Positions 17,846 to 26,905 of a DNA stretch of 64,000 bases are shown piece after piece. Made by a program: the position numbers and the translations under genes. The stretch's first letter is position 1. Each line of letters starts with the position of its first letter. Source of the DNA: Luteitalea sp. (lineage in GTDB: Bacteria > Acidobacteriota > Vicinamibacteria > Vicinamibacterales > Vicinamibacteraceae); NCBI GenBank assembly GCA_009377495.1, contig WHTZ01000007.1:49614-113613 (forward strand), given 5' to 3'. The notes below the pieces were generated by a model. That model saw only the letters and a program-made list of their open reading frames with translations. It made no database searches and was not told the origin of the DNA.

Positions 17846-19359
17846 TGATACGTCCATTTGATGATCCAGGGATCCGACGTGCGCGACTGGAACGCCTTCA
17901 GCTTCTGCTTGTGCTTGGCGAGGACGCCCTCATACTTCGGATCGTCGGCCAGGTTCTTCGATTCGTGTGGATCGCGCTCTAGATCGTAGAGCTCGAACTC
18001 CGGTCTGTTGACGTAGGTGGCCACCGTCCGCTGACCATAACGCGCCTCCGGGCCTTGCTTCCAGGCCGCTTGCCAGGTGCCGGAGCTCCACAGATCCGTG
18101 GCAAAAGGGAACGGAAGCTGGTGAGCGATATTCCAAATCAGCTTGTACTTCCGGCCGCGCACCACGCGCATCGGGTAGTACATCTGAATCTCGTGGAACG
18201 TATGCGAGGCGTATACCTCCTCCCGCCCCTCCGCTTCATCTCCCTGCGCGAAGGCCAGAAACGATTGCCCGTGCAGCCCATGTCGGTCCGGGAAATCGCC
18301 AACCTGTCGTACCTGCGCGCTGCCAATGTGCTGCTCGTAGACCGGGGGCTCGGCGCCGGCGAACTCGAGAATCGTCGGGGTGAGATCGACCCAGCTGACC
18401 ATCGCGTCAGAGGTGATCCCTCGGCGCTTGGCATCAGGGTGGCGCACGATCAGCGGCGACCGGAGGCCCGGTTCGTAGACGGTGGTCTTGGCACCGGGAA
18501 ACGCCGCGCCGTGGTCCGACAGGTAGATGATGAGGGTGCGTTCGTACACGCCTTGCTCTTTCAGCAAGTGCACGAGGCGTCCCAGCCCCTGATCCAGACG
18601 CGAAACGGCCTGGTAGTACTGGGCGAGCTCCGCACGCGTCGCGAGCGTGTCCGGAAGCCATGGTGGCACGACCACATCGGCCGGGTCATAGGACACGGAC
18701 TCGATCCCTGGATATCCCTCCGGCACGTTCCCAAAGCGATCCGGACGAGCGTCGAGCTCCTCCGCACGACCACCACCGCGATGGGGATCGTTAGTGGCGA
18801 AGTACAGAAAGAACGGGCGCCCGTCCTGTGGCGTCATGACGGCGCGCGCGGTGTCAGCCATTTCGACAGGGCTGCGCCCGTTGCCCGGGAGCACTTGCTC
18901 GAAGGGGTACGCCGATTCCGGGGCCACGTGGAACTTGCCGATGCGCGCGGTCCGGTAGCCCGCCTCCCGTAGCAACATCGGCAGCGTGCGGAGGTTGTCG
19001 TAGCTGCGGAAGTGACTGTAATCGTGCTCGTGTCCGTACTGCGCCGTCCGATGATTGTGGAGCCCCGAGAGAATGACCGAACGGCTCGCACTGCAACTGG
19101 CAGTAGTCGCGAACGCGTGACGAAAGAGGACGCCGTCGGCTGCAAGCGCGTCGAGGTTCGGGGTGCGAACCACGGGATGCCCGTAGGCGCCCGCGTCCTG
19201 TCCATGATCGTCAGCAACGAAGACGACGATGTTGCGAGCGGCCGCCGCTGGTGATGGTGAGTCGCTCTGCTGGCTCCCTTGTGGGGTGGCAAGCATGCCT
19301 CCGAGTAGGACTACGAGCGCCAGGATGGCGCGTTCGACCTTGATAAATCTCGGTGTCAC
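17842..19359 (-). CDS. sulfatase (arylsulfatase / N-sulfoglucosamine sulfohydrolase-like)
   Basis: This 505-residue protein has an N-terminal hydrophobic segment (AILALVVLLGGMLATPQG), so it is probably exported. The sulfatase core begins IVVFVADDHGQDAGAYG, with metal-binding Asp50-Asp51. The catalytic motif is C89-S-A-S-R, matching C-x-[A/P]-x-R, in which Cys is converted to formylglycine. Other sulfatase blocks are GKFHVAPESAYPFEQ, FFLYFATNDPH and IIYLSDHGAAFPGAK, and the C-terminal WNIAHQLPFPFATDLW resembles SGSH-like sulfatases. It would remove sulfate esters or N-sulfate from glycans. It lies between two Oar-like receptors and two repeat elements. No formylglycine-generating enzyme gene is in view. 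Confidence 0.9.
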   Translation of the reverse strand: MTPRFIKVERAILALVVLLGGMLATPQGSQQSDSPSPAAAARNIVVFVADDHGQDAGAYGHPVVRTPNLDALAADGVLFRHAFATTASCSASRSVILSGLHNHRTAQYGHEHDYSHFRSYDNLRTLPMLLREAGYRTARIGKFHVAPESAYPFEQVLPGNGRSPVEMADTARAVMTPQDGRPFFLYFATNDPHRGGGRAEELDARPDRFGNVPEGYPGIESVSYDPADVVVPPWLPDTLATRAELAQYYQAVSRLDQGLGRLVHLLKEQGVYERTLIIYLSDHGAAFPGAKTTVYEPGLRSPLIVRHPDAKRRGITSDAMVSWVDLTPTILEFAGAEPPVYEQHIGSAQVRQVGDFPDRHGLHGQSFLAFAQGDEAEGREEVYASHTFHEIQMYYPMRVVRGRKYKLIWNIAHQLPFPFATDLWSSGTWQAAWKQGPEARYGQRTVATYVNRPEFELYDLERDPHESKNLADDPKYEGVLAKHKQKLKAFQSRTSDPWIIKWTYQ

Positions 19360-19367
19360 AGGATTTA

Positions 19368-19414
19368 GAACCCTTGAGAACCCGAAACTTGACGCATTTG
19401 AGTCGAGTTTCAGG
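19368..19414 (-). repeat. dispersed palindromic element, family A (partial unit)
   Basis: On the minus strand it reads CCTGAAACTCGACTCAAATG, then CGTCAAGTTTCGGGTTCTCA, ending AGGGTTCTA. This matches the second half of the tandem units at 56891-57079 almost base for base. The AAACTCGAC/GTCAAGTTT arms form a stem. It lies in the spacer between the start of the sulfatase gene and the stop of the upstream receptor gene, beside a family B element. Confidence 0.75.
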
Positions 19415-19423
19415 ACTCGAGAT

Positions 19424-19500
19424 GGTAGGGCGCGCTCGCCGAGCGCGCCGTCACGGCCGCCTCGGCGAGGTCACGGCCGCCTCGGCGAGGCGGCCCTACC
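19424..19500. repeat. dispersed GC-rich palindromic element, family B copy 3, with internal 20-bp tandem repeat
   Basis: The ends GGTAGGGCG and GGCCCTACC are inverted repeats, as in the other family B copies. Inside is a CGCGCTCGCCGAGCGCG hairpin, and TCACGGCCGCCTCGGCGAGG is repeated twice in tandem (19451-19490). The element touches the TAG stop of the Oar-like gene at 19500. Strong nested hairpins could stop transcription of that gene. Confidence 0.65.
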
Positions 19501-22500
19501 TAGAAGAGAATCTTCAAGCCAAGCTCCAACTGCCGGCCGCTCGTGCCACCTCGTTGCGCCAGCGATCGGCCAAAGGTGGAGTTGAGAACGCCCGTGTTTG
19601 GATTCGCTCGATTGAGCCGATTGGTCGCGTTGTAGGCAGCAAGCTTGAACTCAGCCCGCACGCTGCCCTGCAGGCGGAACTGCTTGGTCAGCGTGGCATC
19701 AAGCGTCCAGAAGACTGGGCCGGTGAGGCTCGGGTACTGCAACGGGTTCGTCCGCGGCGTGTAATCCGGCTGTTGCTGGAACTTGGAGGTGTCGAACCAG
19801 CGGTCGGGCGTCGGGTTGTCGAGCGTCGGGTCGCCGTCGACCAACGCGGGCCCGAACCGTAGGAACTCACCAGAATTGAAGTAGAAGGCGCCGCTGACCT
19901 GCCACGCGCCCACAACAGCATCCAGCGCCGGATGGAGGTTCGCGAGATAGGCGCGGTCGCGTCCGAACGGTAGCTCGTAGATGCCCGCTGCAGACAGGCG
20001 ATGCCGGGGACTCCCCTGGCCAGCGGCGTCCTGGAACGTGAATTCGTTGAGATAGTTCGCGACCGCATCGAAGTACTCCTCGGTCCGCTGGCGATGGTAG
20101 TTGTATCCAAAGAGGAAGCTGTACCCGCTCCGATACGGTCGGCGGGCGCTGATTTGCAGCGCATGGTAGCGCGATCGGCGCTCCGGCGTATAGGCGACGT
20201 GTAGCCCGCCATATTGTGGGTACGGTCGCAGCAGCTCGCCCAGGCTCACGGTTTCTTGGTTGCGGAGCGGGCCCGGGAAGGTCTCTGGGGTGAGGTACTG
20301 ATAGAACGGGTTCGGAACCGTCGCGTCGAGCGCGCTGCCATGCTCGTACGACAACCTCGGATCCATCTGATTGAGGTTTCGCGTGTGGGGCACGTTGTGC
20401 CCGAAGTTCACGAAGTAGGTGACGTCGGTGACGAGCTCGCCCAAGAGCTCCCGCTGAAGCGAGACGTTGATCCGGTCGTTCACCTCGGGCTTGAGGTCCT
20501 GGTAGTACCACACGAGGTTGTCCCCCCCGAGGCCGAGGTAACGCCCGTTGTCCTTGCCGAGCGGCGGGATCAAGGGGTTGCTGTCCGCCGGGAAGGGATC
20601 GTTCAGACGCGCCTGCGGGATGCCCTGGAGCGGCGGCCCCACGGACTGCGTCGCGTCGAATCCGAGGTACGGCGGCTCGAGGAAGTTGAGGGCTTCGAAC
20701 CCGGCAAACGGAGAAGGCGAGAAGTTGTATTCGGTCGGCACGACGTAGCGGGCGTAACCGACTCGCAGGGCGGTCTTGTCGTCGATCCGCAGCGCCAGAC
20801 CCGCACGTGGCATGAATGCCGCCTTCGGCGCGTCCCACATGCCAGGATTGTCGCCATCGGTGAAGGTCCACGCCCCGTTGAACGAGTAAGGCTCGGCCAT
20901 CAGCGCGCTCGCCGCCTCCGGGATCTGCGGAGGGTTGGCTTCCATCTCCGGGATCGGCTGCGTGAGGTCGAGGAACCGCGACATGTTGTGGTCGGGGTCG
21001 TGCCACGCGGTTTCGAACTCGTAGCGGAGCCCCAGATTCAAGGTGAGTCGCTGGCTCACCTTGATGTCGTCCTGGATAAAGCCTGCGTAGAACTCCGTCC
21101 GAGGTCGCTTGACCGGTTTGGACACGGCGAGCGAGTTGGGCGCGAGGGCACCCAGCAGGAACGAGGCGTACGGATGGCCCGACTGCCGCGTGTCCGGATT
21201 GATGTACGTGTCGGCGGTCGTTGCGGCGTCGAAGAAGAAGCCGGTCGTACCTGTGACCAGGGTTTCGCCCCCGCTGCGCCGCGTTTCGAAGCCGACCTTC
21301 CAGTAATGCGCGCCGCGCTGTTGGGACAGCTTCGCGCTGAACGTCGCACTATTGGGATGTTGATACCAAAACACCGTGTGCCCACCGAAATGTGAGCCGC
21401 CGATGTTGAACCGCGGATGATAGACGGGGAAGCCGGTTTCGAACGACTGATACCAGGGGTTGTTCGGCCAGAAGTCCGACCACCCACCCGGACCCACGTC
21501 GAAGCCGGGCGCACCGTAGTCGTCCACGAGCGAGTGATAGTCGCCATGAAAGTTGAGCAGTGTGCGGTCGTTCACCGTCCAGAGCGCGTCCCCGGACACG
21601 CTCAGCGCGTGCCGCGAGCTCATATCCAGAGGACCAAACGCGGGTGAGTCGTTGGGGGTCGGATTCAATGTCTCCACGATGGTGTGGATCCGGCTGAAGC
21701 GTCCGTACACTCTCCACGCGTCGTTCACGTTCCAGTCCACGCGGTTGGAGAAGTTCTTGTAGTCGGTGATGCGCGTCGCAGAGGTTTCGTAATTGTTGAC
21801 GCCGGTGATGTCGTCGCCCGTGCCGTTCGGCTCCCACAGGCTGTCCATCAGACGCCCGGCGAGCGGATCGATACGGTCGGCTGGGATGCGATTGCCGGGG
21901 AACGGGGTGCGCGTGACCGTCCCTGTTGCCGGGTCGACCGTCGTAGACGAGGGATCGTAGATGACGCGCAGGCTGCCATCAGGGTTGTACGACTGCGAGA
22001 AATCGCCGGCGCGCTCGCGCGCCGTGGGCATCGTCCGGACGATCGAGAGCGGGTCGTGCGGCCGCCATTGCTCGTAGCTGGCGAAGTGAAACACCCGGTT
22101 CCTGACAATGGGATGACCCACGACCCCGCCGACGATCGCGGTGCGCGCTTTGGTGTCGTCGCCTGTCGTGCGGTTGGTAATCGCATTGAGCTCGGGGTAC
22201 CGTCCCGCGAAGAAGGCGCTGCCTTGCCACTCGTTGGTGCCAGACTTCATCGTGATGCTGACCACGCCGCCTCCGCTGTGACCGGACTCGGCATCAACGC
22301 TGTTCTGCAGGATGGTGACCTCCTGCACCGCGTCTGGTGGCGGCGTGTAGGTGGCCTTGTGGCCGACGCCGATGGGGCTACCGTCCACCCTGAGGTCGTT
22401 CTTGAGGCTCGTGCCACCGCCGAGATCAACGCTGTTGGCCGCCCAGGAATGATACGGATTCATCTCTGTGCGCGTGTTGACGGCGGCGGGATCGAGCAAC

Positions 22501-22967
22501 GAGAGCTTGAACGGGTTCCGGTCGAAGCGCGGCAGCTCATTGGCCAACTTCGTGTCGACGGAAAGCGACACGCTCGTCGTGTTGAACTGCACGGCCGCGG
22601 GCGTCTCGGTCACCGTCACGCTCTCCTCAATCCCGCCCGGATTCAAGACGGCGTCCACCGTGACGTCACCGCGTGACTGGACCCGGATGTTCTCCACGGT
22701 GAACGGCGCGAAGCCGTCCAGCTCCGCGGTCAAGACGTAGAAGCCTGGCTCCACGTAGTCGAACAGGTAACGTCCCGTGTCGTTGGTCTGCCGCACGGTG
22801 CTGACCCCCGTGCTGACGTTGAGCAAGCTGACGGTCGCCCCCGGGATGACCGCCTGGTCCGGGTCGACGACCAGGCCTTGCACCCGGGCGCGATAGTCCT
22901 GCCCATGGACGTGCGGTACCGCGAAGGCCAGGAAGAGCGCGACGAGAACGCACACGTTTCTGTTCAT
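19500..22967 (-). CDS. Oar-like TonB-dependent receptor, 1155 aa
   Basis: It starts MNRNVCVLVALFLAFAVPHV with a clean signal peptide ending near HGQ. A carboxypeptidase-regulatory domain follows (VQGLVVDPDQAVIPGATVSL, DTGRYLFDYVEPGFYVLTAE), then the plug (VDTKLANELPRFDRNPFKLS, GGGVVSITMKSGTNEWQGSA) and a long barrel with typical Oar features (PADRIDPLAGRLM, YELPFGRDRAYL). The end LELGLKILF carries the C-terminal aromatic needed for outer-membrane insertion. About 95 bases separate it from the upstream transketolase C-subunit gene. The receptor is presumably energised by TonB for oligosaccharide or peptide import; the neighbouring sulfatase suggests a sulfated glycan, by inference. Confidence 0.9.
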   Translation of the reverse strand: MNRNVCVLVALFLAFAVPHVHGQDYRARVQGLVVDPDQAVIPGATVSLLNVSTGVSTVRQTNDTGRYLFDYVEPGFYVLTAELDGFAPFTVENIRVQSRGDVTVDAVLNPGGIEESVTVTETPAAVQFNTTSVSLSVDTKLANELPRFDRNPFKLSLLDPAAVNTRTEMNPYHSWAANSVDLGGGTSLKNDLRVDGSPIGVGHKATYTPPPDAVQEVTILQNSVDAESGHSGGGVVSITMKSGTNEWQGSAFFAGRYPELNAITNRTTGDDTKARTAIVGGVVGHPIVRNRVFHFASYEQWRPHDPLSIVRTMPTARERAGDFSQSYNPDGSLRVIYDPSSTTVDPATGTVTRTPFPGNRIPADRIDPLAGRLMDSLWEPNGTGDDITGVNNYETSATRITDYKNFSNRVDWNVNDAWRVYGRFSRIHTIVETLNPTPNDSPAFGPLDMSSRHALSVSGDALWTVNDRTLLNFHGDYHSLVDDYGAPGFDVGPGGWSDFWPNNPWYQSFETGFPVYHPRFNIGGSHFGGHTVFWYQHPNSATFSAKLSQQRGAHYWKVGFETRRSGGETLVTGTTGFFFDAATTADTYINPDTRQSGHPYASFLLGALAPNSLAVSKPVKRPRTEFYAGFIQDDIKVSQRLTLNLGLRYEFETAWHDPDHNMSRFLDLTQPIPEMEANPPQIPEAASALMAEPYSFNGAWTFTDGDNPGMWDAPKAAFMPRAGLALRIDDKTALRVGYARYVVPTEYNFSPSPFAGFEALNFLEPPYLGFDATQSVGPPLQGIPQARLNDPFPADSNPLIPPLGKDNGRYLGLGGDNLVWYYQDLKPEVNDRINVSLQRELLGELVTDVTYFVNFGHNVPHTRNLNQMDPRLSYEHGSALDATVPNPFYQYLTPETFPGPLRNQETVSLGELLRPYPQYGGLHVAYTPERRSRYHALQISARRPYRSGYSFLFGYNYHRQRTEEYFDAVANYLNEFTFQDAAGQGSPRHRLSAAGIYELPFGRDRAYLANLHPALDAVVGAWQVSGAFYFNSGEFLRFGPALVDGDPTLDNPTPDRWFDTSKFQQQPDYTPRTNPLQYPSLTGPVFWTLDATLTKQFRLQGSVRAEFKLAAYNATNRLNRANPNTGVLNSTFGRSLAQRGGTSGRQLELGLKILF

Positions 22968-23065
22968 GCATCCCTCCCTCTAGATATAGGGCCAGGGGCG
23001 AGGTCCCAGGGCTGTCTCAGGGACCAGGCAACAGGAGTTCAGGAGTGTGGCAGATCTAACTCACC

Positions 23066-24022
23066 TCACCGACATGCCGCCTTGGCTTGGAACATGGCCT
23101 GCTTGGCCCGATCAACAATCGCACCGGCGTGCAGGCCGAAACGCCGCAGCAGCGCCTTGTAGTCACGGCCGGAGCTGGCAAAGCGGTCGGCGAGGCCCAC
23201 ACGGTGCACCACGACCGGACACGCTTCGGACACGACTTCGGCAACCGCACCCCCAAGGCCTCCGTAGATGGAGTGATCTTCGGCCGTGACGAGACATCCG
23301 GTCTCGTGTGCCGCCTGCACGATCGCGTCGCGGTCAATGGGCTTGATGGTGTGGCAGTCTAACACGCGAGCCTCGACTCCGCTACGGGAGAGCTCCTCCG
23401 CGGCGATGAGCGCCTGTTCCACCATGTTGCCGGTCGCGATAATGGTCACGTCGCCGCCGTCGCGGAGCCGGATCATCCTTCCTATTTCGAATGGCACGTC
23501 CTCCGGGTGAAGCACCTGTGCCACCTGGCGGCCGAGCCGCATGTAGACGGGGCCGACGTAGTGAGCAATGGCGTGTGTCGCGAGACGGGTCGTGATCGGA
23601 TCCGAGGGCGAGAGCACGATCAAGTTCGCCATGGACCGCATGATGGCCAGATCCTCGACTGCCTGGTGTGAAGGACCGTCGCCGGCGATCTCCACGCCGG
23701 CGTTGGTGGCAACGACCTTCACGTTGCGCTTGGCATAGCACAGCGACTGGCGAATGCCCTCGCACGCGCGCATGCTCGCGAAGATGCAAAAGGTGCTCGC
23801 AAACGGGATCAGCCCCGTCGTGGACGCGCCGGCCGCCATGCAGACCATGTTGAGCTCGGCAGCGCCGCAGTTGAAGAAGCGCTCCGGAAACCGCTCGCCG
23901 AACCGGTAGGTGTTCGTGGATTTCGCGATGTCCGCCTCGAAGACGACAATCCGCGAATCCCGCTCGCCCAGCTCGACGAGTGTCTTGCCGTACATCACGC
24001 GGTTCGGCTGCGCGTCGATCAT
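23066..24022 (-). CDS. transketolase, C-terminal subunit (split type)
   Basis: At 318 residues this is the normal length for the C-terminal half of a split transketolase. It has the pyrimidine-binding domain (MYGKTLVELGERDSRIVVFEA, about residues 9-170) with the GAAELNM segment that supplies the catalytic Glu contacting thiamine diphosphate. The transketolase C-terminal domain follows (VTIIATGNMVEQALIAAEEL, VLDCHTIKPIDRDAIVQAA, VTAEDHSIYGGLGGAVAEV). It transfers two-carbon units between sugar phosphates in the pentose phosphate pathway, but only with the N-subunit. Its ATG overlaps the stop of the N-subunit frame (ATGA, 24019-24022), as expected for a coupled pair, yet that partner is broken. 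Confidence 0.9.
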   Translation of the reverse strand: MIDAQPNRVMYGKTLVELGERDSRIVVFEADIAKSTNTYRFGERFPERFFNCGAAELNMVCMAAGASTTGLIPFASTFCIFASMRACEGIRQSLCYAKRNVKVVATNAGVEIAGDGPSHQAVEDLAIMRSMANLIVLSPSDPITTRLATHAIAHYVGPVYMRLGRQVAQVLHPEDVPFEIGRMIRLRDGGDVTIIATGNMVEQALIAAEELSRSGVEARVLDCHTIKPIDRDAIVQAAHETGCLVTAEDHSIYGGLGGAVAEVVSEACPVVVHRVGLADRFASSGRDYKALLRRFGLHAGAIVDRAKQAMFQAKAACR

Positions 24023-24300
24023 CGACCCTCCACCTCGCCCAACAAGCGCTCGGTTTCTGCCTCGGTCAACGGTTTGCTCAGCGAATGCGAGTCCACTCGT
24101 TCTTCGAGTGATGCCACACCTTTACCTTTGACCGTTTCGCCCACGAAGGCAAACGCCTTCCACTTCTCGGCCACCGGATTCGGGCTCATGATGTCCGCGG
24201 TGAAGCCGTCCGTCTGGAGCTTGTTGTTATCGACGAAGACAGTCAGATTATCCAGCTCGTAATGGCTGGCCGCCATCGCGGATTCCCACACGAGGCAGTC
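24019..24300 (-). pseudogene. transketolase N-terminal subunit, 5'-truncated with an internal deletion
   Basis: Homology starts abruptly at CLVWESAMAASHYELDNLTV (compare the family E-G-x-V-W-E-A-A-M), about the middle of a normal 270-residue subunit. The first half, with the thiamine-diphosphate GDG motif, is absent, although the NN of the motif remains in FVDNNKLQ. A second break lies between AEKWKAFAF and VGETVKGKGVASLEE: about 40 residues usually present between these blocks are missing, and the frame is kept. The reading frame continues upstream only through a LacI-type operator and unrelated sequence. The remaining 90 or so residues cannot make a working subunit. Confidence 0.75.
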
Positions 24301-24310
24301 ATCCCGTATA

Positions 24311-24322
24311 GAAAACGTTTTC
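24311..24322. promoter_or_regulatory. LacI-type operator palindrome next to truncated transketolase gene
   Basis: GAAAACGTTTTC is a perfect 12-bp palindrome followed by GGCA, as at 17676. It lies only about 10-20 bases upstream (minus strand) of the point where transketolase homology begins. This fits a promoter region brought next to the middle of the gene by a deletion. A CGTATA just inside could be part of a -10 box, but this is uncertain. Confidence 0.7.
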
Positions 24323-24429
24323 GGCACCAGCCAGTCTATCCGAATGCCCTGCGTCGCTGTCAAGTGAGCGTCGCCCTGGCCGCGGTCCGCTAGAATGAGG
24401 CCGTCACGTCCACGACTCAGGAGGACCCC

Positions 24430-26883
24430 GTGATACGCGTGCTGCACTACGCACTCCGGCAACTGCGACGCAGTCCTGGATTCACAATCGCGGCCATCTT
24501 GTCGCTGGCGCTGGGCATCGGCGCGACGACGGCGATGTTCACGTTGATGGATGCCCTGCTGTTCCGGCCGCTGCCGGTCCGCGAGCCGGAGCGGTTGGTC
24601 CGCATTGCTGCCGTCGATGCACGAGGCGAGGGCGGGCTGCCCGCCTCGCTGCTCGAGCTGCTCCGGCGCGAGCGCATCTTCGACGGCCTCTGTGGCTTCA
24701 GCACGCAGGGGCCGACCGTCGAGATGCACGGCACGATCGTTCCGAGATGGACGCACACGATGACGGGCGACTGCTTCGAGACGCTCGGCGTGACGCCGGC
24801 ACTAGGCAGGGTGCTGCAGCCCGAGGACGACATGCCCGGCGCGCCCAGAGTCGCGGTCCTCAGCTACGATGTCTGGCAGCGCGAGTTCGGAGGGCGCGCG
24901 GGTGTCCTCGGCCAAGAGGTGACCATCGAAGGAGAACCCGTCACCATCGTCGGTGTTGCCCAGCGCGGCTTCAGAGGTCTACAGCTCGGCTTTCCGCCTG
25001 ACCTGATCTTTCCCCCCACCTCGCTGGACGAATACCGGCGTGCGCAAGCGTCCGCGTCTGGGGCTTCCACCTCGGCGTTCGCGCGGCTGAAGAAGGACGA
25101 CTCGCAGGGCCAAGTCACGGCCCGGCTGCAGACGATGTGGCCGCGGCTGCTGCAGGAGTCGGTACCGCCGGCATATGAGGGACGTGAGCGCGAGCGCTAT
25201 CTGCGCCACCGGCTCTCCGTGACGCCGTTCTCAGATCTCGACCGGTTCACGCTGCGTGACCGGTTCGAGGCTCCACTGATGGCCCTGCTTGGCATTGCAG
25301 CACTGGTGCTGCTCGTCTCGTGCGTCAACGTCGCAAATCTGTCGCTGGCGCGAGCGATGGCGAGGCGCCGCGAAATGTCGGTGCGGCTTGCGCTTGGTGC
25401 TGGTCGCTGGATGCTGATCCGCGACGCATTCGCGGAGAGTCTTCTCCTGCTCACCGCGGCCGTCGGCGCGGGTGTCGCGCTCGCGTACTGGGGAACCGCG
25501 CTACTGGTGTCGCAGTTCGGCGCCGCGTATTCCATCTTCGGCTTCGCGCTCGATGTCACACCGGACGCGCGCGCACTCTCGTTCACCTGTATCACCGCCG
25601 TGGTGGCATTTCTATTGTTTGCCATCGCCCCAGCCGCGAGGAACAGCCGCGCGGGGGTGACGACACTGCTGAGCGGGTCGTCGAGTCGCGTGGTCGGGGA
25701 TCGAGCTCCGTGGCGTCGTGTGCTCGTTGTGGCCCAAGTCGCATTGACGCTGACGCTCGTGACCGGTGCTGTGCTGTTCGCGACGGCCCTTGCACAACTG
25801 CGCGCGATGCCGCTCGGCCTCACGGCGGAAGGTGTGCTGAGCATGCACCTCCTGCCACTGCCGGGCGCGTATCAGAATGAGTTCCCCCGGGGCCCCTACT
25901 ATCAGGAGCTCATCGAGGGCATGACGCAAATCGCAGGCACTCGGGACGTCGCGTTGGCTAGCCGCCTGCCGCTCTCTGCGGCGGAGTCGTTTCTCGTCCC
26001 CGTCGGCGTGGCCGGCGTCCCCGGAAGCGAGATCGAGTCCGACGGGGTGCTCGTTACCGATGGTTTTATGCAGACCATGGGTATACCGCTCGCCGCCGGC
26101 ACGGACTTTCGTCGCAGCGACGCGCCGAGCGGCGTGAGGAGCGTGATCGTCAGCCAGTCGCTCGCACGCAGGCTCTTTGGCCGCCGTGATCCGCTGGGCA
26201 AGCGCATCCGGATCGGCTGGGATACCGAGGCCCCTTCCCGAGGAGAGGTCATCGGCGTCGCGCGAGATGCCGTGGTCACCAACCCGCGCGCACGTAACAC
26301 ACTCGTGGTGTATGAGAACTTCTGGCAGGCGCCAGCATCGGCCCAGCAGTGGCCGACGCTGCTGATAAGGACGGACGGCGATCTCGGTCGGATCGCGGGC
26401 ACCGTGCGGCGCGAGCTGCAGGACGCGGGACGTGAATACCCGACTCGCGTACGCACGCTCATCGAGGAGCGCGACGCCTCGCTGATACAAGAGCACCTGG
26501 TCGCCTCGCTGTCGATAGCGTTTGGCGGCCTGGGACTTACGCTTGCCGCGATTGGCCTCTACGGTCTGCTCAACTTCTCCGTGGCACGTCGCACGCCCGA
26601 GATTGGCATCCGCATGGCGCTCGGCGCCGAGCGCGCACACGTCCTTCAACTCGTGCTCCGCGAAGCTGTTGTGCTGATTGCCGTGGGCGTACTGATCGGT
26701 CTGCCGATCACATTGGCCGGTGCCAGAGCCGTTCGCACGCTGCTGTACGGCGTCGGTCCGTTCGACATCGCACCACTCGCGGCGTCCATCACCGTGCTCG
26801 TTATCGTCGGTGCGCTGGCCGCGTGGATCCCAGCCCGTCGCGCGGCCTCGGTCGCACCGTCCGAGGCCCTACGGCACGAGTAG
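24430..26883 (+). CDS. ADOP/MacB-like permease without prefix domain, 817 aa
   Basis: It starts with GTG at 24430, seven bases after a strong CAGGAGG ribosome site. The N-terminus is directly the MacB-type core MIRVLHYALRQLRRSPGFTI, with a first membrane helix (AAILSLALGIGATTAMFTL). An FtsX half lies near residues 275-400 (LVSCVNVANLSLARAMARRR) and the last half is GLYGLLNFSVARRTPEIGIR to VAPSEALRHE. The length is typical for ADOP proteins lacking the prefix segment. It is transcribed divergently from the transketolase remnant and stands alone, with no PadR and no ATPase nearby. Inner-membrane location; substrate unknown. Confidence 0.9.
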   Translation: MIRVLHYALRQLRRSPGFTIAAILSLALGIGATTAMFTLMDALLFRPLPVREPERLVRIAAVDARGEGGLPASLLELLRRERIFDGLCGFSTQGPTVEMHGTIVPRWTHTMTGDCFETLGVTPALGRVLQPEDDMPGAPRVAVLSYDVWQREFGGRAGVLGQEVTIEGEPVTIVGVAQRGFRGLQLGFPPDLIFPPTSLDEYRRAQASASGASTSAFARLKKDDSQGQVTARLQTMWPRLLQESVPPAYEGRERERYLRHRLSVTPFSDLDRFTLRDRFEAPLMALLGIAALVLLVSCVNVANLSLARAMARRREMSVRLALGAGRWMLIRDAFAESLLLLTAAVGAGVALAYWGTALLVSQFGAAYSIFGFALDVTPDARALSFTCITAVVAFLLFAIAPAARNSRAGVTTLLSGSSSRVVGDRAPWRRVLVVAQVALTLTLVTGAVLFATALAQLRAMPLGLTAEGVLSMHLLPLPGAYQNEFPRGPYYQELIEGMTQIAGTRDVALASRLPLSAAESFLVPVGVAGVPGSEIESDGVLVTDGFMQTMGIPLAAGTDFRRSDAPSGVRSVIVSQSLARRLFGRRDPLGKRIRIGWDTEAPSRGEVIGVARDAVVTNPRARNTLVVYENFWQAPASAQQWPTLLIRTDGDLGRIAGTVRRELQDAGREYPTRVRTLIEERDASLIQEHLVASLSIAFGGLGLTLAAIGLYGLLNFSVARRTPEIGIRMALGAERAHVLQLVLREAVVLIAVGVLIGLPITLAGARAVRTLLYGVGPFDIAPLAASITVLVIVGALAAWIPARRAASVAPSEALRHE

Positions 26884-26905
26884 CAAAAGGATGCCTGGGA
26901 AAGAT

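Noticed and set aside
24301..24756. Upstream extension of the transketolase-N frame to 24756
   Set aside because: It crosses a LacI-type operator and reads antisense to the ADOP gene; no transketolase motif is found there.
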